64,000 bases of DNA from Bryoerythrophyllum caledonicum (Eukaryota > Streptophyta > Bryopsida > Pottiales > Pottiaceae), in assembly GCA_963971425.1 (NCBI GenBank), contig OZ020526.1, positions 2,384,180 through 2,448,179 on the forward strand, in the 5' to 3' direction. Positions 1 through 11,590 of this stretch are shown piece by piece (position 1 is the first letter of the stretch; each line of letters opens with the position of its first letter). The notes below the pieces were generated by a model. That model ran no database searches. It had not been told where the DNA came from and saw only the letters and a list, made by a program, of their open reading frames with translations. Position numbers and translations under genes: made by a program.

Positions 1-155
1 CCATTTTCATTAGTCTCTTTGCATTCAGTTCAAGAAATTCTATGCACATTTAGGAATAACCCTCTTCAGAGAAATCTCCCTAAAAATGAAAGGTAACTTG
101 GTTCTCAAATGTTATATCTTGGCCCATTCCAGCAGCCAAGGTTTTAGTACTTTAC

Positions 156-977
156 TGATCCAGGAAAGGCTCTCCAAGAGCCATCAGGTGAGCCGAAGTA
201 AATCCTGAGCAGAGACTCTGGTGTGGATAAACTCTGAAAGATAGGATCCAAAGCCCTCTGAGCGCACGTCCCAATAGTCGTCAACATACTGGTGAAATCC
301 GTATCGATCGATGTCCTGTTGAAGCCAACAGAGCACACAGAAATCTCTTCAAGAAGACTGCCGAGAAGTTTGCATCTAGAAAGCTTACGGATGTTGGACG
401 CCGAAGTTGCCGAAGTTACGAATCAGGTGTTATTTGGAGACAGTTCTCTTACCTCACGAAGCTTCGGGTGTAGTCGAAGGGCTTGTGAGTGCACCCGGGA
501 TGGCCCGCGTCGCAGTACTTGTTGAATATCACACGCATACACGAGTGTTTGTTCACATCATCCTTCCCCGGTAAGCATGTGTTGCGAGAGCACGTCGCGG
601 TTGTGCAATTCCTCAGAAGCTCTGCAGAAAAGAATCGTGATCACTATCATGATTCAAAAGGAAGTGGGTCATATCGGCTACAATTCTGGAGTTGTTCACT
701 GCACTAACGGCTCCTTTCTTGTAACTTCGGAGGCCCTTGAATCTCGTGTTGGCACGTGAAGACCTATGCCAAGTCTGGAAAGCAAGTTGGGCTAGCACAT
801 ACCACACTTCTGGGCATCGTTGTTCCGCACTCCATCAGCGATCCTTGCGAGCTGCTTCTCCTTCTCGTCGAGAAACTGCTCGCCCTGCGTAACTGACACC
901 ACGGCTCCGGGCAACCAGAACATGCAAAGGAACGCGAAACAGAGCGCTCCGCTTCTTCTCAACCGCCTCGCCTCCAT
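156..977 (-). CDS. N-terminal part of a secreted/membrane protein resembling alpha-2/delta (VWA/Cache) proteins; partial
   Basis: Three exons join in phase on the minus strand: 977-803, 621-453 and 315-156, giving 168 codons. The donor GTAAAG after 156 shows that the gene continues off the left edge. The ATG at 977 opens a signal peptide: a basic stretch (MEARRLRR) and then a hydrophobic run. A GTG-initiated extension upstream is less likely. Exon 2 is cysteine-rich, as expected for an extracellular domain. Exon 3 ends in IYFGSPDGSWRAFPG, which recalls the Y-x-G-x-x-x-G-x-x-R-x-(Y/F)-P signature found before or within the VWA/Cache ectodomain of voltage-gated calcium channel alpha-2/delta subunits. 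That assignment rests on a short motif and is an inference. The exon structure itself is well supported by splice sites and phase. Confidence 0.55.
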
Positions 978-1700
978 GAATGAGGCGAGTCCACTTCCTG
1001 TCACAGAATCTAGGAAGAACACTCTAAGCCCTACTAAAAACCCTCGAGAAGATGGAAGTTACTAGTACAGGCTACCGACAAATAATTATCTAGAAATCTG
1101 CAGAAACAACGTACTTCATCTTGCAGTAACGTCATGACACGAGTAATTCACACAGCGATGGAGAGGTAGTGGAAATGAAAATCGAAAAGAAGTAGAGCCT
1201 GGTGGAAATGACCTTCACAAAACAAGCCTATACTTAGATTGTAAACTAGAAAGCAAGTGAATTCTAAAATTCTTGAACCAAACCGCATCGTATTGCTTGA
1301 AGTAACGTCCGTCGTCACAAGGAATCAAACAGTGCAATGGAGGAGACGATCAGATCATGGTCAAGTGACCGCAACTGGCTCTAGTTTGATGATGAATGAC
1401 GTTTTCCGGGCAAGTTGCACGTTAGTTACCTACCACTTTGGTTGCAGGTTGCGGGTATCCGCTACCGATGCGGCTGCTGGGCTCCGAATATGCGGCACAG
1501 CTAGGCTGGCTGGCGGCATCCAGCGGTATTGCTGAAAATAGTAGGTCAAGTACTGTAACACTTTTCACTTGAAAAGCTTCATAGATTCCGCGACTGCCTG
1601 TACAACGGCGGTGAAGGCCAGCACGTGAAGGAATATGCTGGAATCTAGACGTTTGTCAACAGTCCTTCGTGACGAGGAGTCAAATGGAATATGCAGAGTG
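978..1700. other. intergenic region, no gene seen
   Basis: This is the sequence upstream of the left-edge gene and should hold its promoter. No convincing ORF, TATA box or RNA gene was recognised. Two loosely similar stretches (about 1110-1170 and 1300-1355) share a gtaacgtc...cacag...caatggag pattern but are too diverged to call a repeat. Confidence 0.5.
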
Positions 1701-1756
1701 AGATTTCCATCCACTGAAAGAAAGAGAGCATGAGGGATTTTATGGTCTCTTTTTCT

Positions 1757-2345
1757 GCCTTTGGGGGAGATGACATGTCGGTTGTCTCTAAGGCAATTAG
1801 TGCAATTAGTGTAGGGAAGCACTTAGGCCGTTACCACATGGCAGGCAGGCCAAATCTCCTTGCAGGCTATGGTTTAGCCTAGGTCGCTTGGGCCACGTCA
1901 TGGTCTGGTGCTTCACCTCCACCACACGGGCGGCAGGGAGGGCCCCGTGGCAAAGCTCCCTGCTGGCCAAGAGAAGCGGATGTGAGGGGGTGGCCATGTC
2001 GATGGTGGACCCGATGATGCCGAGATGGACCAAAAAGTTCGAACTACCAGGGGGTTGTCCCTGGTAGTGTCACCCTGCCGGAGCGACGAGCCACCTCGGA
2101 TTGCCGGCCAGCTGCTTGCCACTCGTGTGGTGTGTGGCTGGTTGGCTCGGCCAATCAGAAGCAGTAGGCCGAGCTGCCTGCCCCTCGTGTGGCACCGCCC
2201 TTAGTGTAGACGAGTGTTTATCCTCGAGAGGGAGGAATAGTTCTATTACACTAGCTTATGTCCCGTGGCCATATGCTTAGTGAAGAGATTGAACAAACAC
2301 TATATTCACACCAGTCTCCTTCGGAGATCGGAGTTCTTCTTCTCT
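1757..2345 (+). mobile_element. SINE copy split by a GC-rich insertion
   Basis: Bases 1757-1832 match the body of the SINE at 32455-32805 (shared GATGACATGT and GGTTGTCT blocks and two (C/A)TTAGTG repeats). Bases 2199-2345 match its 3' tail (CTTAGTGTAG, TCCTCGAGAGGG, a GTCCCGTGGC hairpin, then TTCTTCTTC). Between them lies about 366 bases of much more GC-rich DNA (about 1833-2198). This insert has imperfect inverted ends: it starts near GCCGTTACCACATGGCAGG and closes with the reverse of a similar sequence. It appears to be flanked by CTTAG, which suggests a small DNA transposon nested in the SINE. I could not match the tRNA-like 5' head here. Confidence 0.5.
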
Positions 2346-2670
2346 TTTTTCTGCCAACCTTGCGTTCGGGTACCCAATGCAGGCTACATCGGTACCTTGA
2401 GTTCTCAAATAGTTGTACCTTTTCCAATCCAAGTCACTAAACATACGCACATGAGCACCGTACGCTGCTGTGAAGTACCAAATTCGGCTTCAATGGGGCT
2501 GGGTTTGGTGTCTCACACCCATATTGGGTTGAGGTGGAAAACTCGTTTGGTTACTAACCAAACCATTTGTTTACCCTTCTTTGACTTTACAATTTTTACT
2601 ATATTTGTAATGTATCCATTCCTAGTGTGTTCCCACATCGTTCTCATGTGTTCCCAAATTTCCCAAGTGC

Positions 2671-2750
2671 GTTCCCAAGTGGGCACAGTCGTTCCCACGT
2701 GGGCACATTCGTTCCCAAGTGGGCACAATCGTTCCCAAGTGTTCCCAATG
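2671..2750. repeat. 20-base tandem repeat (GTTCCCAAGTGGGCACAnTC)
   Basis: Three near-identical 20-base units run from 2671 to 2730, followed by a diverged fourth unit to 2750. Each unit contains an inverted CCCA(A/C)GTGGG core. Weaker GTTCCCA units extend back to about 2635. ORFs through here on either strand are repeat artefacts. Confidence 0.8.
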
Positions 2751-3853
2751 TGTAACTTTAAAATGTCGAAAAACAAAATTTCACGTCAGGTGGGGCCCAC
2801 CATTTGACGTTGGGGTCTAGATGGGAGCTCCGTCAGGTTGTATGTTCGTTTGTTTACTATGTGCATGTGGTTCGAGTTACTGGCATAAGACCATGAAGTA
2901 GGGGGTGACATGTCCGGTGACATCCTTTCACTTTCAGGAAATCTCTATTTGATCCCTACGATACTGTACTAGTTTTACATCAAAAACACTTCAAAATTGT
3001 TGGATTCTAGTGCAATGAGTACGTAACGAAACACAAACATTATTCCTATATTTGACCATAGGATCTTAATTCAAATTTATTCATCCCTAAATTTCCTCGA
3101 CCTTTCATACCAAGAGTGTTGATTCTAGTGCAATGTGAATGGAAGGAATTAAACAATCGTATTTCTAGTTTAAACCATATGATCTCATTAAACACTTAAT
3201 AAATAACACACTCACAAAATTTCATCAACTTTGGCTGCACAGATTGAAAGATTATAAACACGCAATTAAGAAATTTTGCACTTAGCCAAGTGCACTGATT
3301 GCTAGTAGAAAGTCGCAAGTTATTTGTTCAAAACTTTTTTTTAAATAAAAATTTGGCAAGTGTTTAGTATGTTTTTTGTCACAAAATTCAGGTGTTTGCC
3401 GTGTCAAACATTGGCATCTACATGTTCACATAAGTGATATATTTTTTCCATTTGCTACAATTTGTTTGAAAATATATGATTTCTAATCTAGTTTGCAATT
3501 CTTGCTACAAAATTAAAATCATGTACCTAAAGAGATTATAAATGTATTTTGAGTTATTATAGGATTTTGGAGTATTGCACTACAAATACAATGTGTAAGA
3601 GATACAAAAATATATATGCAATTTTCTAAGACACCTTAAAGTACCTCACTGTTTTTTATATACAAAAACATACATAATCAAGTAATTCCACACTATTGCT
3701 GAGAGATTCTAAAATCAAACATATCATATGGACCACCCAATATTTAAATGTATACCACCTACCAAACAATAGACACATCTTAAATTGCATTATACTAACA
3801 AATTTGCCACCTAAACTTAGTGCATGCTCTACTATAGTATATAGCTCTAGGGC
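2751..3853. repeat. AT-rich intergenic DNA with inverted copies of a dispersed repeat
   Basis: No gene is seen. Bases about 3000-3080 and 3125-3260 are two diverged copies, in reverse orientation, of a repeat also present at 19010-19150, 20130-20275 and 28525-28610. The shared core reads TTCAATCCGTG then, about 60-70 bases on, GATCCTACGGT followed by AGAAATAA. The surrounding sequence is AT-rich without further structure that I can name. Confidence 0.5.
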
Positions 3854-4144
3854 TCAGAGCTCATCTTCTAGCGCAACGACTCTCTTCACGTGTCCAATGG
3901 CGCTACCTACCATAGGGGACCGTTTATGATGCTGCACTGGACGATCCTCTATATCTTCAATGCTAATGGACACACACTCAACATATCGATAATTGCCAGG
4001 AACACCCTCCCGCCTATGCCTTACGCTATCCTCATTGTAAAAAAAACCATCCTCTGTACTAAAAGACATCTCTCGCTCTGAGGAGAAGGGCCCCAAAAAT
4101 GCAATGATGTCCTCCGATTCGCTAGATCTTGGAACGGAAGGCAA
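3854..4144 (-). CDS. short acidic ORF of unknown function (doubtful)
   Basis: An ORF of 96 residues is rich in Ser, Glu and Asp, with no family recognised. A similar acidic, Ser-rich reverse-strand ORF occurs in the Mutator-like element at 41538-41903, so this may be a transposon remnant. There is no supporting splice structure or partner. It may be chance. Confidence 0.15.
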   Translation of the reverse strand: MPSVPRSSESEDIIAFLGPFSSEREMSFSTEDGFFYNEDSVRHRREGVPGNYRYVECVSISIEDIEDRPVQHHKRSPMVGSAIGHVKRVVALEDEL

Positions 4145-4495
4145 AATTGGTCCAATATGACTTTAAGTACCTCCAAACGTCTCATGTGTCTGCGATCATT
4201 AGAAAAGTTTTGAGGTCATCAAGAGGCCCTCCAAGGGAGTCATTGGCAGCTCAAATTACGTCTTTTTTCAGATGGGGGCAAGCAGCTAGCAAGGCTGGGG
4301 CAGTGTCAATGTGATCATGGGTACCCATCCAGTACCAAACAACACTCATGTAAACCCGATTAGAATAGTCACAACGGTTCCAGTGTGTGCAATGTTCAAG
4401 CTATTTTATTCCCCGAAGTCAACCCAGTGTACCTAGGTTTCACTGCAAAATTGTGTATTTATATTCGGATGTACTAAGTTAGATCAGATTGTTAT

Positions 4496-7320
4496 ATGCT
4501 CCGTAGGCAATTTCAGGGCGGGAAGGGGGTGCACAAAAAGGCGGGATGTGCTACCATGGCGTGTCCCGTGGCATGTGGCGCGCCAAGTCCAGAGATCTCT
4601 ACAGTTCTTGAAATTTGCTGCAGCGGTCTAGTTGAAGAGTGCTGTCAGTTCACATCTCCTACTGTGTGTGTAGAATTATCCAATTTGGGGAGGGAAAGTG
4701 CGGTTAGCTTCATCGGTGTCTACAGGTGTTAGGGGTTGTGAGATTCAGCTGTATGTGCAGTTGTTTTGTTTCGCCGGATTAGAAGATGGCACTGAGGGAT
4801 GTGACGAACACATACGTGCCTTTTGTGCGTTTGGCCTTGATCTATGCTCCAGTGATTAAGAGAGGTAGAATCATAGACGAGCGCAGTTCACGTGCAGGAT
4901 TTGCGGCAAGGAGGTCTAATGGGGAAAAGAACATCGACCTGTAGGTAGACGGGAGCTTATATCCAGTCGATCCTGCAACAAGTTTGCGTCCATGCTTTAG
5001 CACGCTGAAAGAGTACTTGGAATTCCTATGCCACGGCGAAGGAGGTATGCTAGGGTACACAAAACGCTTGGGCAGTGCAGTCACGAGCTTGCAATCGACG
5101 GTCCGTGGTTATGAATCTGACATACACTGTCTTCGTCAACAACATGAAGAATGTAGACGCCATATCGACAATTTGGCAAGCACCGCGACCTTGCTTGGGT
5201 AGGAGCGTGAGAGATTAGTGAGCCAATTAGTCAATTCAAAAGCCACATGCGAAGCATTGAGGATGTCACTTGTTGCTGCAGCGGAAGGATTTAGAGGGTC
5301 AGTAGTTTCTCTGCAGACAGAATTATCACGATCAAGAACAACGTGTGAAGAGCTACAAGCCAAGGTGAAATACATGGTTGAGACCTCGAGGGGACTCCGC
5401 AAACGCGTACACACATCGAGCTTGAAGAATGTGGACGAGCTTGCTCCAGGTTGTTAGACATTTGTGAAATGCTTCAGCAGTTATGTGTGATAGCACTATT
5501 GCGGCTGGTTACCTATCTGTGAATGAAATATGAAACCCCTTGAAGAATTCATGGTTTTGTTTATCTGCTCTAAATGCATGCTTGTGTGCAACAGAATTAG
5601 CGTTTCACCTTTGCCGAATATAATGGAGAGCCACGTGCTAAGAATCCAATGCTGTTGTTGTGTGTCGGGTTGTGCTTCAGTACGCTTGGTCCCTGCAGTG
5701 CATTTAAGATTCCATACGTTAGCCATGCATTCTAGGTTCGACATTAGTAGTCACAAACTGCAAACTAATAGGCCCCCCTCATTCGTGCCAGATCCTTCAT
5801 TCTTTTTATTTTCTTATGATATATCGATCGGTGTGAGGTCATTGATACAAGATGGATGCATGGCAGGATCAGGGAATGCTAAACGGCGTCGGACTATATT
5901 GCGAGCTCAAATTCAACCCCGACTAGTCAGTCAGTTGCAGCGATCGAACTAGGCACGTGGGGAGAGGAAGAGACTGAACGGGGCAAGAGACTCTCAGACT
6001 GCCACCGCACGCGCTATAGCAAGTGTTCTGTCTACGGGCGAGGCTTTGAGGTTAGGAGAGCAGCCCATGATGAGTCAAGCAAATGCGGCCGCAACCTAGA
6101 CTGTTTTGAAGAAGATTCAAACAGAGTTGAGTGAAGAAATAATGTTGGGAGTGTGCGATGGTAACAATGTAACACACAGAGGGTACCATGCATTGTGTAA
6201 GGTTATCAAACATCGAGTGACGTCTGTAGCACCTGAGATGAAGCGAGGTCTGTTGCCGTCTAGTCAGAAGGTGGCAGAACTGCGACGGAAATGAATGGAA
6301 AGCTTCTGCAGTTCATCGGAGAGTATCACCACATAGACGGGCGTCGAGTCATTCTAGAAGTGAGGGTTGGTAAGAGTGTGGTCAGAAAGTCAAAGGAGGT
6401 TATTCTGAATGACAAGAACAACCTCTTCGTAGACATTAAGGTAGTTCAACGATCAATGGTGCTGTTCTACGACATCAAGCTTGAAGGTGAGTCCCAAAAA
6501 AGGAATTTCTGTTAATTTTTTTATTAGAAAGCAGCAGGGTCTTGTTAATATATGCGATGCGCAGTTGTGATTAATTACTTTGGTTTATATCAGAGTTGAG
6601 GGGTGGGGCACTGATATTTGTGCTAAAGCTGGACGAGGCGGAAGTGTTGCATGGGAAGAAGTTTGAGCGAGTGAGCCTGACACTCATGAATCGAGCCCTT
6701 GATCCAGAGATCGAGAGAAATGATGATAGATATTTTTCGGTTCAATCTGAGCAAGAGATTTGGCCAATAGGTTGCTTTCAAGTGGAGAAAGAGTTGTATG
6801 ATATCTTGCAATGGGTCTTTCAACAAACAACTTTTCCAGATATCATTAAAGCACAATCCAATGGGGAAGAACTTGAAGTACCAAGTTACGGGAGTTATCC
6901 AGTTGAGTGGCATTTAAGTGCCGATATGAAGACAATCAAGTGTATGTATGGGTTACAACATGGACCGGCATGCAAGATGAATTGCATATACTGTGAGCAG
7001 AAGCACGAACGTTTAAGGATCTACACAGGTGCTGAAGCAGAGCAGACAACATCCTCTCGTGGAAAAGGAACCTAGCAGGGAGGTTTGTTTGCGACTAGGA
7101 TTCAAGGTGCACCAGGAAGAACGTACCTCACAATCAACATACAGAAGGTGGGAACGACAGCCAACATTCAGCGATCCAGATGCGACACTCCGGCACCAGC
7201 TGAACGAGAAATGCCGACAACAATCGGCAGATCTTGCAACACTAAGGTTTATGAACTGAAGATTGGAAACGAGCCAACACTGCAGCGAATCCATAGGTAT
7301 GGTCCACCTCCCATTAGTTG
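4496..7320 (+). pseudogene. decayed transposase-like gene of an unclassified element
   Basis: Plus-strand coding fragments broken by stops and frameshifts run across the region. Bases 4984-5457 form a coiled-coil-like segment with one stop. From 5854 to 6294 one frame continues through two stops. The frame then shifts to 6291-6486, where a GTGAGT donor and an acceptor at 6591 mark an intron, and the frame continues to 7075. The last part contains SADMKTIKCMYGLQHGPACK followed by C-x2-C (CIYC) near 6925-7000. From general knowledge this resembles the S-(A/S)-D-x-K...C-x-(W/Y)-C segment of large DDE-type transposases found in metazoan and fungal repeats. The exact superfamily is not resolved, and terminal repeats were not found. 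Confidence 0.45.
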
Positions 7321-7339
7321 ACAACGCTCTCTCACGTTC

Positions 7340-8431
7340 TTGCTGCATTTTGTAGGGAGAAATTACGCGATTAGTGCAAAGCAGAAGACGCAGCCGGTGA
7401 CACAAACAAACAACTCCAAGATCATACACACATGCCAAGATAGGTGCAAGGAAGATCTAGTGGTAGACAAGCGGCTCCGTCACGAGCCCTTGGATCGCAA
7501 GCACTACAACAAGAGATCGAAGGAGGAACCTACAGGATCTGAAGCCGACCCCAACGGTGCTCCAAGCTGTAGACGCCGCTCCAGAAAACTCACGCCGAAA
7601 CGCCCGGGATCCGACGCCAGGCTCACGTGGGTCACCAGTACTACACCCATTGAAGGCAGTATCACCGGCCATACGCCAGAGAGACAGACGCTCGTACAGT
7701 ACACCATACCGCAAGGAAGGAGTAACGACAGGCAACACTCGCCGACCGAGCCTGAGCAAGGAAACCCCTGTAAGCAAGCACTGACGGAGGATCGGGGGTG
7801 GAACCCTACACGGCGAACATCATCTGCCAGCGAGTCCGAGCGAAGCGACTCCCGTAAACAAGCACTGACTGCGGGAGAAGAGAAGTGGCACCCTACACGG
7901 CGGACACTGTCTGCCAGCGTGCCCAAGCGAAGAAAACCCAGCAACCAAGCACTGACTGCGGGAGACGAGAAGCACAAGCTCACACGACGAACATTGTCTG
8001 TGGAAGGCAAGTGGTGTAACCTCACAAGCCGTGCACCGAAGGAGATAGGCGAGTGGAGAAACCCTAAGAAGGAGGGGGACGAAAACAGTGCCGCAGGAGA
8101 AGGAGAGAGACGCTCGCAGCTGCGAGGAGAAAGAGCACGCGGTAGAATCGAATTGCTCAGGCCACAAAAACGACGTACTACCAGCCAGAGCCCCCAGCCG
8201 CGAGTAGGAGCACAACGGGCAAAGGCCAGGAAGGGAACTTTTGGCGCTCAAGCTAATTCCGTTGCCAAGGCTGACTTACAGTCTCTCCCAACGTTCAGAA
8301 ACACAAGCGCGAACGTCAAAAACCAGGTAGTCACTGTATTTCCAGGTTATAGTCTTCTTGCACCCCAGTTACAATTTCATGCTCTCTATTGTCTATTGGT
8401 TTATTTTTCAGTGCAAGCTTTAGGTCATTAA
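7340..8431 (+). CDS. basic, repeat-containing ORF (363 aa), probably transposon-derived
   Basis: A single open frame is rich in Arg, Lys, Ser and Thr. Its middle (about 7740-8020) carries three tandem copies of a roughly 31-residue unit with the core KQALTAGEEK...TRRTLSAS, about 93 bases per unit at DNA level. No known domain was recognised. It directly follows the decayed transposase-like fragments on the same strand and is likely the 3' part of that element, perhaps a nucleic-acid-binding tail. The last 40 residues become hydrophobic and are probably not coding. The start is uncertain because the frame may continue from an upstream exon. Confidence 0.3.
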   Translation: MLHFVGRNYAISAKQKTQPVTQTNNSKIIHTCQDRCKEDLVVDKRLRHEPLDRKHYNKRSKEEPTGSEADPNGAPSCRRRSRKLTPKRPGSDARLTWVTSTTPIEGSITGHTPERQTLVQYTIPQGRSNDRQHSPTEPEQGNPCKQALTEDRGWNPTRRTSSASESERSDSRKQALTAGEEKWHPTRRTLSASVPKRRKPSNQALTAGDEKHKLTRRTLSVEGKWCNLTSRAPKEIGEWRNPKKEGDENSAAGEGERRSQLRGERARGRIELLRPQKRRTTSQSPQPRVGAQRAKARKGTFGAQANSVAKADLQSLPTFRNTSANVKNQVVTVFPGYSLLAPQLQFHALYCLLVYFSVQALGH

Positions 8432-8735
8432 GCGTAACTTCAGCCGTGATGTTATTGCTCACAACGTTGACAACTGCATCCATCGATTGGAAACCAATGG
8501 ACGCCCAAACAAATCTTAATATCAAGTGTTTTTTCTTGGGGGGGTGACCAACTTTTTGGCACCTCTCGTGTATGTGTCTATATAGTAACTAAACATCACA
8601 ACTCTAATTATTTCTATCTTCAAATCTTAGGAAGTAGAAGTCAATTCCATTACTTGCATGATATATATGTTATTATCTTCTACTCCTTCTTAAACACCTT
8701 AACATCAACAAGCCCTCAATGTATGTTGAGGGGAG

Positions 8736-10389
8736 ATGTTAAGAACAAGAAGGAAAAGAGGAAAACTGAAATATCAATCTATAGCTCATGTAGTAACCCT
8801 CTTTTCTTTCTCTACAGCATGTCTCAGCAACAAACGACGGCAACTCCCTCTAAACGTTGAAGTGCTTGAAGTAAACCCCAACCCTTTGAATGTAACAAAA
8901 AATGCTTTGGCTATTACAAACTCCACCCAGAAAAAGGTGAAGGCAACAAGTTTGCCTTCCACCAAATACTGGCTAGGCTTCCAAACAATGAATATCATTG
9001 CAAGGAAAAATGGAGAAACAAAGGTGCCATTAGTTACCCTAGAAGATTTAATAAAATGTGGGTTAAAAGAAAAGGAAGCTTGTGAGAGTATTGAGGCAAT
9101 TCCATCATTCCCATTTATCCTCCAAGAGGAATGGCCTTCTAAACAGGCTGATGGGAAGGAAGGAAATCACTTCAATCTCACCCAACTTCCAAGTGAAGTT
9201 GAGGTGGATGAAGATGGCTTTGCCTTGGACTATCAAATCTCCATTCACTTTGAATTGAGGAACCAATTGTGGACAAAACAAGTGATAGCAGACATGGTGA
9301 AAAATAGGCTTAAGGAGATGGAGATACCTACAGGGACACACATTGGTGAACCAATAGCGATTTTTTGCCACCACCAATCCGAAAATTGGACTGGTGTGGT
9401 AAAACTCCATCTAAAATATCCGAATGTTGATGGGAAAGGTTTATTGCAAGGTTTAAGACCTTTCATCCTCACCTTGAATGAAGGGATCCCACACCAAGGA
9501 AAAGTATGCAAGGCATATGACTCTTTGGCCTTCTCACATCTCCTATCGGTAAAAATAACAAGTCCTAGTCTTGTCAATATTGAACCATACAACTTGCATG
9601 AAGAGATTGTGAGAGATAGCTTTGCAAGAAGCTACGATTTTGAAGTAACAGGGGTAGAAAAGAAGAGTTCTTCAGAATTTGCATGGATCAAAACTCCCTC
9701 CCCGGAACAAGCTGCTAAAATAAAGGACTATAAAATCTCATTTTATAATGAGATTTTTGTGCCTGTTTTTGCAACCCGGAAAATGGATGAGGATGAGATT
9801 GCAAAAAAGAACTGTCTAATCCTCATTGCAAAGAACCTGAACAAAACAATAAACGAAAAAAAACTTGTGGAGGGAATAAAATCCATACTTGGGGAGGAGA
9901 ATGTGGTGGACACATTTTTCAAACTTGAATACGGGTGACATGTAGGGACTTGTAATATTGAATGTCTTAATGCGGCTGTCTACAAAAAAATTGTCAAACA
10001 AAGTAAAAAACTACATGGAAAATACATTATGTTTACCCCTCATCCCAAGAGCTTAGATGGCAGCAACAAACCAAGCGCGGAAGAACTAATGAGACTAGGT
10101 TTTACGGATGTAAATGCGGCTGTAGCTAATGCGGTGATTGCCGTGGACAATGGTCCAAACAAAAGTAATGGAGTTACCCTACAACAACTCCGAAGACCAT
10201 AAAAGGCGAGATTGTAGAAGAAGCAAGGCAGTATGCGGATAAGGTACAAGCGAACACGGTCAAATCTCTAAGAGGTGAAATGTCAACTCTCCGGTCTCAG
10301 CTTATTGCAACCATCATGGCGGCTGAAACTCAAGCAATGGAACGAGAACAACGAGCCATTGAAAACAAAATGGACACGACAAACTAATA
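8736..10389 (+). pseudogene. LINE ORF1 (RNA-binding/chaperone-type protein), disrupted
   Basis: The frame is open from ATG 8736 to a TGA at 9936-9938 and stays open in the same frame to 10203. A one-base shift near 10195 then leads into a C-terminus ending at TAA 10387-10389, which is a Glu/Gln/Arg-rich probable coiled coil. The first 40 residues are unlikely to be native. An ATG at 8820 in another frame (MSQQQTTATPSKR) may be the ancestral start, with a frameshift after it. The identification comes from the matching ORF at 63295: both share a (Y/F)WLGFQ(T/A)M block and a GxALD(Y/F)Q(I/V)SIHFE block at similar positions. No CCHC knuckle is visible. The role is inferred from position before ORF2. 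Confidence 0.8.
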
Positions 10390-10550
10390 GCGTCAAACAA
10401 CGCTACAACTAGGAAAAATAATATAGTATATTTATATACTAAAATATATTTTACACGAATACCAGAAAACTACAAAAATATATACAAAATAATTATAGTA
10501 TATTTATATACTACCAAACAAATTAAAAATAAAAAAATAATAATAACAAA

Positions 10551-11579
<1,029 letters not shown>

Positions 11580-11590
<11 letters not shown>

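Noticed and set aside
2265-2807. 180-residue plus-strand ORF
   Set aside because: It starts within the SINE tail and ends in the 20-base tandem repeat; composition is repeat-driven.
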